Part shown: in pieces, positions 9,411 to 17,911 of the stretch
Position numbering within the stretch: position 1 is the stretch's first letter
Layout: each line of letters begins with the position of its first letter
NCBI GenBank assembly: GCA_963708805.1
Contig: CAVPUA010000003.1
Coordinates: forward strand, 2,604,001 to 2,668,000
Direction of reading: 5' to 3'
DNA: 64,000 nt
Source of the DNA: CAVPUA01 sp963708805
GTDB taxonomy: Bacteria; Actinomycetota; Actinomycetes; Mycobacteriales; Jatrophihabitantaceae
Translations under genes and position numbers: made by a program
Notes under the pieces: generated by a model
The model's input: only the letters and a program-made list of their open reading frames with translations
What the model was told of the DNA's origin: nothing
Database searches by the model: none

Positions 9411-10045
9411 CCGATCTCACGCGCTTGCCATTGGTCGCCAACCCACAGTACGTAAAGGGAGTTGACAGCGCCGGTTGCCCCCACGGCGACCGAGGAAGGG
9501 CTCTGCGACGGCCTAATAGCCGACCCAGGCTCTTGGTTGACTGTCACGCTAAAGACGTAGTCGGACCGCACCAACGTGCCTTGGGCAACGGCGACCCCCG
9601 TGATCAGGATTCGCCCACCGCTCACATGTCCGCCCTGTGCCCTGAGAGCGTCGAGAGTGGTTATGTAGTCCTGGCATGACTCGCAGTCGACGGAACTGAT
9701 CGATTGAAGAAGGTATGGATCGGTTGTCGCGAGGCTCCAGTCGAGAGCGCGGTAAAAGTACGCCGCAAAGTTAGATGCGCCCAGCACGGAGTTTTGACGC
9801 GCGATGGCGGGCATCGTTGGCGGGGTTTCGCCGGGCGTGACGCCGGGGCCGGTCGTCAGCGGACCGGTGCGGGTGGAGCTGGCAGATGCCGACGTTCTCG
9901 GGGCGCCGCTCGCAGACGCGCTCGGATCGGGCGAGCGATCCGGGCCGCCGCCGCCGCCGCAAGCGGCGAGCATGAGACAGAGGCCTATGAAACAGACAAG
10001 ACGGCGCACAGGTGACATCGTGTCAAAGTTCGGGCTCATCCGCAT
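9407..10045 (-). CDS. DUF6318-family lipoprotein
   Basis: About 212 residues with a lipoprotein signal ending in LMLAACGG, so the mature protein should be lipid-anchored at the outer membrane face. A Ser/Thr/Pro/Ala-rich linker (residues about 38-75) precedes a folded domain that begins PTMPAIARQNSVLGA and carries FAAYFYRALDW and the CxxC pair VDCESCQDY, which fits DUF6318. No catalytic residues are evident; the fold resembles small secreted transport-factor-like domains. ATG 10045, 10039 or 10018 could be the start. It overlaps the PKD-like gene downstream by 4 nt, so the pair forms a surface module. Confidence 0.75.
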   Translation of the reverse strand: MRMSPNFDTMSPVRRLVCFIGLCLMLAACGGGGGPDRSPDPSASASGAPRTSASASSTRTGPLTTGPGVTPGETPPTMPAIARQNSVLGASNFAAYFYRALDWSLATTDPYLLQSISSVDCESCQDYITTLDALRAQGGHVSGGRILITGVAVAQGTLVRSDYVFSVTVNQEPGSAIRPSQSPSSVAVGATGAVNSLYVLWVGDQWQAREIG

Positions 10046-10200
10046 CCGACCAGTTACGGGCTGTGGACGATGGCCCAGCCCACCCTGGACGACGGGCCGC
10101 TTGCAGGCGGTCTGACGGCGTGTCGGCGGGCAAATCGACCTTCGTCGGACCCGTGCCAGGGCCGAGCGCCGCCGATCACGCCGACCGTCTCAACCGCGAT

Positions 10201-12135
10201 TCAGAACAGCTCGACCGGATCCATCATGACCCGGACGACGTCCGCCGCCTTGCGGGCTGAACGTGACCCGGCAGCCTGATGCAGCCGGGCGGCTAGGACC
10301 GTGCCGTTCTCGCGCGGTACCCGTACCAGCGTGCGCACCAGCCCCTCCTCGAGCGGAACCGGACCGATGATCTCGTGCGGGTCGGGCAGGTCGGCGGCGG
10401 CGAGGAACTCCTCGACGGCGGGCGGGCGCCCCGACAGCGACGCCATTCGCACGGCGGGAGGGAAGTGCAACTCGCCGCGATCGGCCAGTTCGCGAGCGGC
10501 CGCCCCCGCCGCATCCCACCGCACCAGGGCCTGGACGACCGGCACCGACGATTCCGCGGCGATGACGACCTTGCCGTCCGCGCGGACGAGGGCGGCGGCA
10601 TTCATCCACCGCCGCAACGCCTCCTCGCCGGCGCGCAGATCCGGACGGGCCAGCAGCGCCCAGCCATCGAGGAGCAACGCCGCGCCGTAGCCGTCCGCCG
10701 CGACCGGCTCGGCGCCCGGCGTCGCCACGACCAACGCCGGCTCGTCGGGGACATCGGACAGGACCTGCGAACCACCCGAGGTCCGCACGAGAACGTTCGC
10801 GAAGGCGCGCCCGAGCTCTTCGGCGGTCCGCCCCGATCCGACGGCGACCGCTCGCATCCGACGTCCACCGCACACCGGGCACTGCCAGTCCCCCGCGGGC
10901 GAGCCACACCACCGGCAGGTCGCAATCGCATGACCCGAACTCGCCGCCAGCGGGCCGCCACAGATCGAGCAGCGCGCCGGCGTCCGGTCCCGCACGCACG
11001 CCAGCGACGGGATGTAGCCCCGCCGCGGCACCTGCACGAGCACCGGACGGCCGGCTTCGAGCGACTCGCGGGCGGTTCGCCAGGCCAGCGAGGGCAGGCG
11101 GGCGGCGCGGGCGGCCGGATCGCGCAGTTGTTCGAAGTCGTCTCCGGTCGCGGCGATCAGCGGGGACGCCGAGCGCACCGCGTCCCGGGCGGCGACCAGC
11201 TCGTGCGCCCAGCCCGAGTCGATCAACTGCTGCGCTTCGGCCGTGCGCGCGAAGCCGCCGATCAGCAGCGACGCGCCCACCTGCGCCGAACGCAGCGCGA
11301 GCACGTCACGCACATCCGGGTAGGGCGCGCGCGGTTCGCGGTGCAGGTCATCGCCGTCGTCCCACACGGCGACCAGGCCGAGGTCGGCCACCGGTGCGTA
11401 GGCCGCCGCCCGGGTTCCGATCACCGCCCGGACCGCCCCGCGGCGTACCGCCAGCCAGCGCCGGTAGCGGGTGGACGGCCCGAGTTCGGCGCTCAGCGCG
11501 ACGTGGCGGCCCGCGCCCAACGTCGAGCTCAGCGCCGCGTCCAGCCGAGCGAGGTCACGCGCGTCCGGGACTACGACCACCGCGCCACGACCAGCAGCCA
11601 GCGCGGCCTGCACCGCTTCGGCCAGCCGGCGCGGCCAATCCTCACCCGGCAGCGCCGACCAGACCGCCCGCGCCGGACGACCGGCTCCAACGGCCCCGAC
11701 GAAGCTCTCGCCCGAGACGTAGCGACTCCACCCGGCGACCGACGGGGCCGCGACCGGCTCGGCGACCGGGCTGACGGCGGCCTCGGCGCGGGCGTGACGG
11801 GGTGGGATTCCGAGGCGCGCGACGTCGATGAAGCTGCCGGCGTAGCGGTCGGCGACGGCCCGGAACAGCCGCGTCGTCTCCGCGGTGAGAACCGGCTCGG
11901 TGCCCACCGCTCGTTCGAGGAACGCCAGCTTGGCGCCCGAGTCGGAGACCGGCAGTCGTTCGAGCACGTAGGCGTCGACGAGGCGTCCGGCGAAGCGGAC
12001 CCGCACGCGCAGGCCCGCGGCCACGACGTCGTCCAACTCCTCGGGTACGAGGTAGTCGAAGGGACGATCGAGATGGGCCAGCGGGACGTCGACGATCACG
12101 CGAGCGACCGGGTCCCGCGGGGCCGCCTGTTTCAC
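10201..12135 (-). CDS. priA: Primosomal protein N' (PriA), actinobacterial type lacking helicase motifs
   Basis: Ortholog of the replication-restart protein, intact at 644 residues. The N-terminal DNA-binding domain is seen as VARVIVDVPLAHLDRPFDYLVP. The zinc module has paired cysteines in CSICGGP, CRWCG and WQCPVCGG. The Walker A loop expected near residue 190 is replaced by GEDWPRRLAEAV, and the DEAH box by WDDGDD, so ATP-driven unwinding is unlikely. That loss is known in actinobacterial PriA proteins. It probably still acts as a fork-recognition and scaffold protein. It lies downstream of metK on the same strand, beyond a strong hairpin. Confidence 0.93.
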   Translation of the reverse strand: MKQAAPRDPVARVIVDVPLAHLDRPFDYLVPEELDDVVAAGLRVRVRFAGRLVDAYVLERLPVSDSGAKLAFLERAVGTEPVLTAETTRLFRAVADRYAGSFIDVARLGIPPRHARAEAAVSPVAEPVAAPSVAGWSRYVSGESFVGAVGAGRPARAVWSALPGEDWPRRLAEAVQAALAAGRGAVVVVPDARDLARLDAALSSTLGAGRHVALSAELGPSTRYRRWLAVRRGAVRAVIGTRAAAYAPVADLGLVAVWDDGDDLHREPRAPYPDVRDVLALRSAQVGASLLIGGFARTAEAQQLIDSGWAHELVAARDAVRSASPLIAATGDDFEQLRDPAARAARLPSLAWRTARESLEAGRPVLVQVPRRGYIPSLACVRDRTPARCSICGGPLAASSGHAIATCRWCGSPAGDWQCPVCGGRRMRAVAVGSGRTAEELGRAFANVLVRTSGGSQVLSDVPDEPALVVATPGAEPVAADGYGAALLLDGWALLARPDLRAGEEALRRWMNAAALVRADGKVVIAAESSVPVVQALVRWDAAGAAARELADRGELHFPPAVRMASLSGRPPAVEEFLAAADLPDPHEIIGPVPLEEGLVRTLVRVPRENGTVLAARLHQAAGSRSARKAADVVRVMMDPVELF

Positions 12136-12193
12136 AGTGCAGTCCTATCAGGACGGTGCGTCAGATTCGGCCGGCGGCGATCCCACCGACGCG

Positions 12194-12250
12194 ACGAAGG
12201 GCGATTCACGGCGCCGAACTCGGTGTTTCGCGCCGCAGATCGCCCTTCGT
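12194..12250 (-). terminator. Perfect inverted repeat after metK
   Basis: Arms ACGAAGGGCGAT (12194-12205) and its exact complement (12239-12250) are separated by 33 nt, with a further GGCGC/GCGCC pairing inside. It begins 15 nt after the metK stop on the minus strand and lacks a T run, like many actinobacterial terminators. It probably separates metK from priA. Confidence 0.6.
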
Positions 12251-12264
12251 GGAGTGCTGAACGC

Positions 12265-13458
12265 CTAACCGAGCGCGATCTTGGCCAGCTGGTCGGCGCG
12301 GTCGGTGCGCTCCCAGGTGAAGTCGGGCAGCTCGCGGCCGAAGTGACCGTAGGCCGCCGTCTGCGCGTAGATCGGGCGCTTCAGGTCGAGGTCGCGGATG
12401 ATCGCGGCCGGACGCAGGTCGAACACCTCGTTGATGGCGTCCTCGATCTTGTCGATCGAGACGGTCTCGGTGCCGAACGTCTCGACGAACAGGCCCACCG
12501 GCTCGGCCTTGCCGATCGCGTAGGCGACCTGGACCTCGACCTTGGTGGCCAGCTTCGCGGCGACGACGTTCTTGGCCACCCAGCGCATCGCGTAGGCCGC
12601 CGAGCGGTCGACCTTCGACGGGTCCTTGCCCGAGAACGCGCCGCCACCGTGGCGGGCGTAGCCGCCGTACGTGTCGACGATGATCTTGCGACCGGTCAGA
12701 CCGGCGTCACCCATCGGGCCGCCGATCTCGAAACGTCCGGTGGGGTTCACGAGCAGCCGGTAACCCGTCGTGTCGATGTCGAGAGCGGCCAGGACGGGGC
12801 GGATGACGTGCTCCTCGATGTCCGGCTTCAGCAACGTGTCGAGATCGATGTCGGCCGCGTGCTGGCTCGAGACCACGACCGTGTCGAGCCGGACGGGCTT
12901 GCCGTCGACGTACTCGATGGTCACCTGGGTCTTGCCGTCCGGACGCAGGTAGGGCACCGTCCCGTCCTTGCGCACCGCGGTCAGCCGCTCGGCCAGCCGG
13001 TGGGCCAGGTGAATCGGCAGTGGCATCAGCTCGGGCGTCTCGTCGACCGCGAAGCCGAACATCAGGCCCTGGTCGCCGGCGCCCTGCTGGGCGACCTCGT
13101 CCACCGCGCCGTCGACCCGCGACTCGTAGGCGGTGTCGACGCCCTGAGCGATGTCTGGCGACTGCGCTCCGATCGCGATGTTGACGCCGCACGAAGCACC
13201 GTCGAATCCCTTGCGCGACGAGTCGTAGCCGATCTCGAGGATCCGCTCCCGCACGATCGTCGGGATGTCGGCGTACGCATCGGTGGTGACCTCACCGGCC
13301 ACGTGGACCTGCCCGGTCGTGATCAGGGTCTCGACGGCAACTCGGCTCGCGGGATCCTGCGCGAGCAGGGCGTCGAGGATCGAGTCACTGATCTGGTCGG
13401 CGATCTTGTCCGGGTGTCCCTCGGTGACGGACTCGGACGTGAACAGGCGGCGGGTCAC
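12265..13458 (-). CDS. metK: S-adenosylmethionine synthetase
   Basis: Makes SAM from methionine and ATP. Intact, 397 residues, full family length. It shows the N-terminal FTSESVTEGHPDKIADQISD with the ATP/metal residues, the flexible-loop region, the GAGDQGLMFGFA motif and the phosphate loop GGGAFSGKDPSKVDRSAAY. The GTG start at 13458 is preceded by GGAGCA. A promoter-like sequence lies upstream and a hairpin downstream, so it looks monocistronic. No SAM riboswitch is visible in the short leader. Confidence 0.97.
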   Translation of the reverse strand: MTRRLFTSESVTEGHPDKIADQISDSILDALLAQDPASRVAVETLITTGQVHVAGEVTTDAYADIPTIVRERILEIGYDSSRKGFDGASCGVNIAIGAQSPDIAQGVDTAYESRVDGAVDEVAQQGAGDQGLMFGFAVDETPELMPLPIHLAHRLAERLTAVRKDGTVPYLRPDGKTQVTIEYVDGKPVRLDTVVVSSQHAADIDLDTLLKPDIEEHVIRPVLAALDIDTTGYRLLVNPTGRFEIGGPMGDAGLTGRKIIVDTYGGYARHGGGAFSGKDPSKVDRSAAYAMRWVAKNVVAAKLATKVEVQVAYAIGKAEPVGLFVETFGTETVSIDKIEDAINEVFDLRPAAIIRDLDLKRPIYAQTAAYGHFGRELPDFTWERTDRADQLAKIALG

Positions 13459-13485
13459 AAGTGCTCCAAACTCAGGTTGACATTT

Positions 13486-13514
13486 CTAGTACTTCGATCG
13501 GATTTCAGGCTCAA
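13486..13514 (-). promoter_or_regulatory. Putative metK promoter
   Basis: On the minus strand TTGAGC (13514-13509) is followed after 17 nt by TACTAG (13491-13486), about 27 nt before the GTG of metK. The -35 is a good match; the -10 keeps TA at its start but lacks the final T. The stretch is AT-rich compared with its surroundings. Confidence 0.4.
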
Positions 13515-13538
13515 AGACTACGGCAGGCGCGGACTTTT

Positions 13539-14742
13539 CTATAAGCGCAGCGCCACAGCATCGCAAACCGCCGCGGCGAGCTGAGCTTTGGGGCCGAGCG
13601 GCACCACCACGCTGCCACCCTCGGAGTCGAGGATCACGGCGGCGTTGTCGGGCTGACCGAACGCGGTGCCCGGCCCAACCCGGTTCACGACGAGCAGGTC
13701 GCAGCCTTTGCGGGCCAGTTTCGCGCGGCCGTGAGCGAGCACGTCGGCCTTCTCGTCGCCGGTCTCGGCCGCGAATCCGACCACGATCTGTCCGGGTCGG
13801 CGCTCGGCGACCAGTTCGGCCAGGACGTCGGGATTCGTGGTCAATTCGATCGGCTGCCGGGACACCATCGTCCTTCTTGATCTTGTATTCGGCCGAGTGG
13901 AGCGGCCGGAAGTCGGCGACAGCGGCGTTCATGATCACGACGTCGGCATCGATCGCCGCCTTGTGCACGGCAGCGCGCAACTCTTCGGCCGAGACGACAT
14001 GGACCACATCGGTGCCGGCCGGATCGGGAAAGTCGGTATTGGCCGTGACGAGCGTGACGTGTGCACCACGGGCGGCGGCGACCGACGCGAGCGCGTAGCC
14101 CTGCTTGCCCGAGGACGAGTTGCCCAGGAAGCGGACCGGGTCGAGCGCCTCCCGGGTGCCGCCGGCGCTCACGACGACGCGCCGACCGGCGAGGTCGAAC
14201 GGCAGCGATTCGGGTCGGGCGAGCAGCAGCTGGGCCAACTGGGCGATCTCGGCCGGCTCGGGCAGACGGCCCTTGCCGGTGTCCGAGCCAGTGAGCCGGC
14301 CGGACGCGGGCTCGAGCACGGTCGCGCCCCGACGCCGAAGGGTCGCGACGTTCTCGGCGGTGGCCGGGTGGTCCCACATCTCGGTGTGCATGGCGGGAGC
14401 GAAGAGCACCGGACAGCGCGCGGTCAGCAGTGTGTTGGTCAGCAGGTCGTCGGCCAGGCCGTGAGCCGCCCGCGCCAGTAAATCGGCGGTGGCCGGTGCG
14501 ACGACGACGAGGTCGGCCTGGCGTCCGAGCTGCACGTGCGGCACCTGTTCGGCGTCGGTCCAGACGTCGGAGGCGACGCGGTGATGCGAGAGCGCCGACC
14601 AGGTGGCTTCGCCCACGAACTGCAGGGCCGACCGGGTCGGCACGACGGTCACGTCGTGACCGGCCTCGGTCAGCTTGCGAAGTAGGTCAGCCGCTTTGTA
14701 CGCGGCGATGCCGCCGCCGACGCCCAACACGATCTTGCTCAT
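13539..14742 (-). CDS. coaBC: Phosphopantothenoylcysteine decarboxylase / phosphopantothenate-cysteine ligase (one frame break)
   Basis: Two consecutive steps of coenzyme A synthesis. The N-terminal flavoprotein decarboxylase (CoaC) opens MSKIVLGVGGGIAAYKA and carries the PAMHTEMW substrate motif. The C-terminal ligase (CoaB) is marked by VVVSAGGTREALDPVRFLGN, SSSGKQGYALA, MNAAVADFRP and PIELTTNPDVLAEL. One extra base near 13855 splits the ligase domain. The ATG at 14742 is followed directly by the conserved SKIVLGV. It follows rpoZ by 16 nt, in the common actinobacterial order gmk-rpoZ-coaBC-metK. Confidence 0.93.
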
Positions 14743-14758
14743 GGGGGCGTGCGGTGGG

Positions 14759-15025
14759 TCAGGCTTCGGTGGTGGGCTTGAACTCGATGAGGTCGGCATT
14801 GATCTCGCGCAGCGAGATCGACAGGGCCTTCTCCTGCGGCGCGGTCTCGACCAGCGGGCCGACGTATTCGAGCAGTCCTTCGCCGAGCTGGCTGTAGTAG
14901 GCGTTGATCTGGCGCGCGCGCTTGGCGGCGATGATCACGAGGGCGTACTTGGACTGTGTGCGGTCGAGCAGTTCGTCGATCGGAGGGTGGGTGATCCCCT
15001 CAGGGGTGAATGCTGTTCCGGGCAC
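14759..15025 (-). CDS. rpoZ: RNA polymerase omega subunit
   Basis: Small subunit that chaperones beta-prime during RNA polymerase assembly. Intact, 88 residues. It contains the signature PPIDELLDRTQSKYALVIIAAKRARQINAYY and a C-terminal helix ending in ADLIEFKPTTEA, matching actinobacterial omega. The GTG start at 15025 lies 31 nt after the gmk stop. Confidence 0.95.
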   Translation of the reverse strand: MPGTAFTPEGITHPPIDELLDRTQSKYALVIIAAKRARQINAYYSQLGEGLLEYVGPLVETAPQEKALSISLREINADLIEFKPTTEA

Positions 15026-15056
15026 GTCAGACCTCTTTGCTTCGGGTATTTGGTGA

Positions 15057-15614
15057 TCACGCGCAGACGCGTTCGATCAATCCTACCAATTCCGTGGCCG
15101 CGCGGCCGACATCGTCGTTCACGACGCGGGCGTCGAAGTCGTCGCGGGCCGCCATCTCGATGCGCGCCCGGTCGAGTCGGGTTGCAATTACTTCGGGCGA
15201 TTCGCTCCCCCGGCCGGTCAGCCGGCGCTCCAGCTCGGGCCACGACGGCGGCTCCAGGAACACCAGTTGGGCCTCCGGCATGCTCTCGCGCACCTGGCGT
15301 GCGCCCTGCAGTTCGATCTCGAGCAGCGTGGGGACGCCCGCGGCCAGCTTCTCGAGCACCGGCGCCCGCGGCGTGCCGTAGAGATTGCCGGCGAACTCGG
15401 CCCATTCGAGCAGCTCGCCCGCGGCGATCAGTTGCTCGAAGCGGTCACGGGTCACGAAGTGGTACTCGACGCCTTCCCGCTCGCCCGGACGAGGGTGGCG
15501 CGTGGTGGCCGACACCGACACCCAGACGTGCGGGTGCGATTTTCGGATCGCTCGCACGACCGTCCCCTTGCCGACGCCCGACGGCCCGGAGAGCACGGTG
15601 AGACGGCTGGCCAC
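15057..15614 (-). CDS. gmk: Guanylate kinase
   Basis: Phosphorylates GMP to GDP. Intact, 185 residues. The P-loop is LSGPSGVGKGTVV at about residues 8-20. The GMP-binding region is visible as SATTRHPRPGEREGVEYHFV, and the lid includes ARIEMAARDDFDARVVND. It starts at GTG 15614. In many relatives mihF lies immediately upstream; here a mycothiol-enzyme-like gene occupies that place. Confidence 0.96.
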   Translation of the reverse strand: MASRLTVLSGPSGVGKGTVVRAIRKSHPHVWVSVSATTRHPRPGEREGVEYHFVTRDRFEQLIAAGELLEWAEFAGNLYGTPRAPVLEKLAAGVPTLLEIELQGARQVRESMPEAQLVFLEPPSWPELERRLTGRGSESPEVIATRLDRARIEMAARDDFDARVVNDDVGRAATELVGLIERVCA

Positions 15615-15623
15615 GAGGCGAAC

Positions 15624-16250
15624 CTACCGGCTGCGCAGCGTGGCGACGCCGTCGCCGGTCACGTCGTCGAGAGCGACATCGCGACCGGCCATCACCATGA
15701 TCAACGCTTCGGCCGGCCCGGTGACCGAGGGCCCCGTGCCGTACGTCCACTCGATGTCACTGGCGTTCCAGCTCAACCCGTCCAGCCGCGCCCTGGCCAC
15801 AAAGACCGGCTGGGCCTTGGGCAGCGTCAAGAAGTCCAAGGCCTTGCGCAGGACATCGGGGCCGAAGTCCCGGCGCAAGCCCAGCGGCCGGCGGATGTCC
15901 TGCCCGTGCACGATCAGGTCGACCAAGGCCGACTCGAGCGGGAATCCCGGTGCGTGGAACGAGCTCCGCGCGCGCTGCCGCAGACCGGTTGCGATGTCGG
16001 CGACCGGACGCTGCGCCACCTGCCGCGACAGGGTGTCGTTTGCCTTCTCGAAGCTACCGCGCGCCTTGATCATGCCAACGACGATCTTGGCGATCGGCGT
16101 GACCAGTGGCATCAGCTCGTGCCCGAAGACGTCTCGGACGGTCCACCCGCCGCACAGGCTCTCGGTGGACAGTTGAGCCTCGTCGAGGGTTTCGAGCAGA
16201 TCGGCGCTGCGATGGCGCTCGGCGGTGATCTGCTCCTGCGTGGTGGCCAT
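15624..16250 (-). CDS. Maleylpyruvate isomerase / mycothiol-dependent enzyme family protein
   Basis: 208 residues beginning with the four-helix DinB-like domain of the TIGR03083/MDMPI family: LLETLDEAQLSTESLCGGWTVRDVFGHEL, with Trp and His residues typical of the metal and thiol site, then VDLIVHGQDIRRPLG. Members use mycothiol or act as uncharacterised thiol-transfer proteins. The specific substrate is unknown. The ATG at 16250 has no Shine-Dalgarno sequence, but a TACTAT -10 box ends six bases upstream, so the message may be leaderless. It is divergent from pntA. Confidence 0.75.
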   Translation of the reverse strand: MATTQEQITAERHRSADLLETLDEAQLSTESLCGGWTVRDVFGHELMPLVTPIAKIVVGMIKARGSFEKANDTLSRQVAQRPVADIATGLRQRARSSFHAPGFPLESALVDLIVHGQDIRRPLGLRRDFGPDVLRKALDFLTLPKAQPVFVARARLDGLSWNASDIEWTYGTGPSVTGPAEALIMVMAGRDVALDDVTGDGVATLRSR

Positions 16251-16256
16251 TGGCGG

Positions 16257-16262
16257 ATAGTA
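16257..16262 (-). promoter_or_regulatory. -10 box for a likely leaderless transcript
   Basis: TACTAT on the minus strand ends six bases before ATG 16250, so transcription would begin at or next to the start codon. No Shine-Dalgarno sequence is present. Leaderless mRNAs are common in actinobacteria. Confidence 0.45.
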
Positions 16263-16372
16263 GAGCGAGCGGCGCCCGACGTGAGCCAGGGCACATCATG
16301 AAGCGCATCGGTGCTCTCGGTACGGCAGTATGCCTATCGAGGTTGGGCCCGGTCGGACATCGTTGGGAGTGC

Positions 16373-17911
16373 ATGCGCGTGCTCATCGGAGTGAGTCACG
16401 AGTCCCGTCCGGGTGAGACCCGGGTGGCGGCGACACCGGCGACGGTGCGGCAGCTGATCGGTCTCGGTTACGACGTCGTGGTGGCGGCCGGCGCGGGCGA
16501 GGCGGCCAGCCTGAGCGATGACGCCTACGCCGAGGCCGGCGCGCGGATCGGCTCGCGCGAGGAGGCGTGGGGCGCTGACATCGTCTTCGCGGTCAACGCG
16601 CCCTCGGACGACGAGATCGCCCTGCTGCTCGATCACTCGACGTTGATCGCGTTGCTCAGTCCGGCCCTCGACCCGGAGCTGGTCGAGAAGCTGGCCGCCC
16701 GCCCGATCACGGCGATGGCCATGGATGCGGTACCGCGCATCTCACGGGCGCAGTCGCTCGACGTGCTCAGCTCGATGGCCAACATCGCCGGCTATCGCGC
16801 GGTGATCGAGGCGGCCCACACGTTCGGACGGTTCTTCACCGGTCAGGTGACCGCGGCGGGCAAGGTGCCGCCGGCGAAGGTGCTCGTTGCCGGCGCCGGC
16901 GTCGCGGGACTGGCGGCGATCGGCGCGGCCGGGAGCCTGGGCGCGATCGTGCTCGCCACCGATCCGCGGCCCGAGGTGGCCGACCAGGTCAAGTCGCTGG
17001 GCGGTGAGTACCTCTCGGTCGAGTCGGCCGAGGCAGAGGTGAGCGCGACCGGCTACGCCAAGGAGATGTCCGACGACTACAACGCCCGCGCCGAGCGGCT
17101 GTACGCCGAGCAGGCCAAGGACGTCGACATCATCATCACCACCGCGCTGATCCCCGGACGTCCGGCGCCCCGGTTGATCACCGAGGAGATGGTCGCCTCG
17201 ATGAAACCGGGCAGCGTGATCGTCGACATGGCGGCGGCCAACGGCGGCAACGTGGCCGGGACGGTGGCCGGCGAGTTGATCGTCACCGACAACAACGTGT
17301 CGATCATCGGCTACACCGACCTGGCCGGCCGGCTGCCCACCCAGGCCTCGCAGCTGTACGGGACGAACCTGGTCAACCTGATGAAGCTGCTGACACCGGC
17401 GAAGGACGGTCAGCTGACGCTCGACTTCGACGACGTCGTCCAGCGCAACATGACGGTGGTCCGCGACGGCGAGAAGACGTGGCCACCGCCACCGGTACAG
17501 GTATCGGCCGCGCCGACGACCGCGCCCGCGACGATGCGCCCGGCCAAGGCCGAGAAGCAGCCGATGACCGAGACGCGCAAGTACACGATCGTCGGCATCG
17601 GTGTGGTGGCGCTGTTCCTGCTCACCGCATTCTCGCCGAATCAGTTGATCGGCAACTTCACCGTGTTCGTCCTGGCCATCGTGATCGGCTACTACGTGAT
17701 CGGGCACGTCCACCACGCCCTGCACACTCCGTTGATGTCGATCACGAATGCCATCTCGGGGATCATCGTCGTGGGGGCGTTACTGCAGATCGGTCACCAC
17801 GACACCGTGATCACCGTGCTGTCGTTTGCCGCGATCCTCTTGGCATCGATCAACATCTTCGGCGGCTTCGCCGTGACTCGCCGCATGCTCAGCATGTTCA
17901 GCAAGGCATGA
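16373..17911 (+). CDS. pntA: NAD(P) transhydrogenase alpha subunit, fused PntAa-PntAb
   Basis: Proton-coupled hydride transfer between NADH and NADP+. Intact, 512 residues. The soluble NAD(H) domain I has the dinucleotide fold VLVAGAGVAGLAAIGAAGSLGA at about residues 165-186 and VIVDMAAANGGN at about 283-294. A Pro/Ala-rich linker (about 360-395) leads to a hydrophobic tail with about four membrane helices (LFLLTAF, GNFTVFVLAIVIGYYVIG and others) that equals PntAb. Many actinobacteria encode PntAa and PntAb separately, so the fusion is a distinguishing trait. ATG 16373 has GGGAGT upstream, and the stop overlaps pntB as ATGA. Confidence 0.93.
   Translation: MRVLIGVSHESRPGETRVAATPATVRQLIGLGYDVVVAAGAGEAASLSDDAYAEAGARIGSREEAWGADIVFAVNAPSDDEIALLLDHSTLIALLSPALDPELVEKLAARPITAMAMDAVPRISRAQSLDVLSSMANIAGYRAVIEAAHTFGRFFTGQVTAAGKVPPAKVLVAGAGVAGLAAIGAAGSLGAIVLATDPRPEVADQVKSLGGEYLSVESAEAEVSATGYAKEMSDDYNARAERLYAEQAKDVDIIITTALIPGRPAPRLITEEMVASMKPGSVIVDMAAANGGNVAGTVAGELIVTDNNVSIIGYTDLAGRLPTQASQLYGTNLVNLMKLLTPAKDGQLTLDFDDVVQRNMTVVRDGEKTWPPPPVQVSAAPTTAPATMRPAKAEKQPMTETRKYTIVGIGVVALFLLTAFSPNQLIGNFTVFVLAIVIGYYVIGHVHHALHTPLMSITNAISGIIVVGALLQIGHHDTVITVLSFAAILLASINIFGGFAVTRRMLSMFSKA

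Noticed and set aside
13459..13538. SAM riboswitch upstream of metK
   Set aside because: The leader is too short and lacks recognisable SAM-I or SAM-II/IV cores.
10375..13584. Very long plus-strand reading frame (about 1,070 codons)
   Set aside because: It runs antisense to priA and metK, whose proteins are clearly conserved. Long open antisense frames are normal in DNA with such strong third-position GC.
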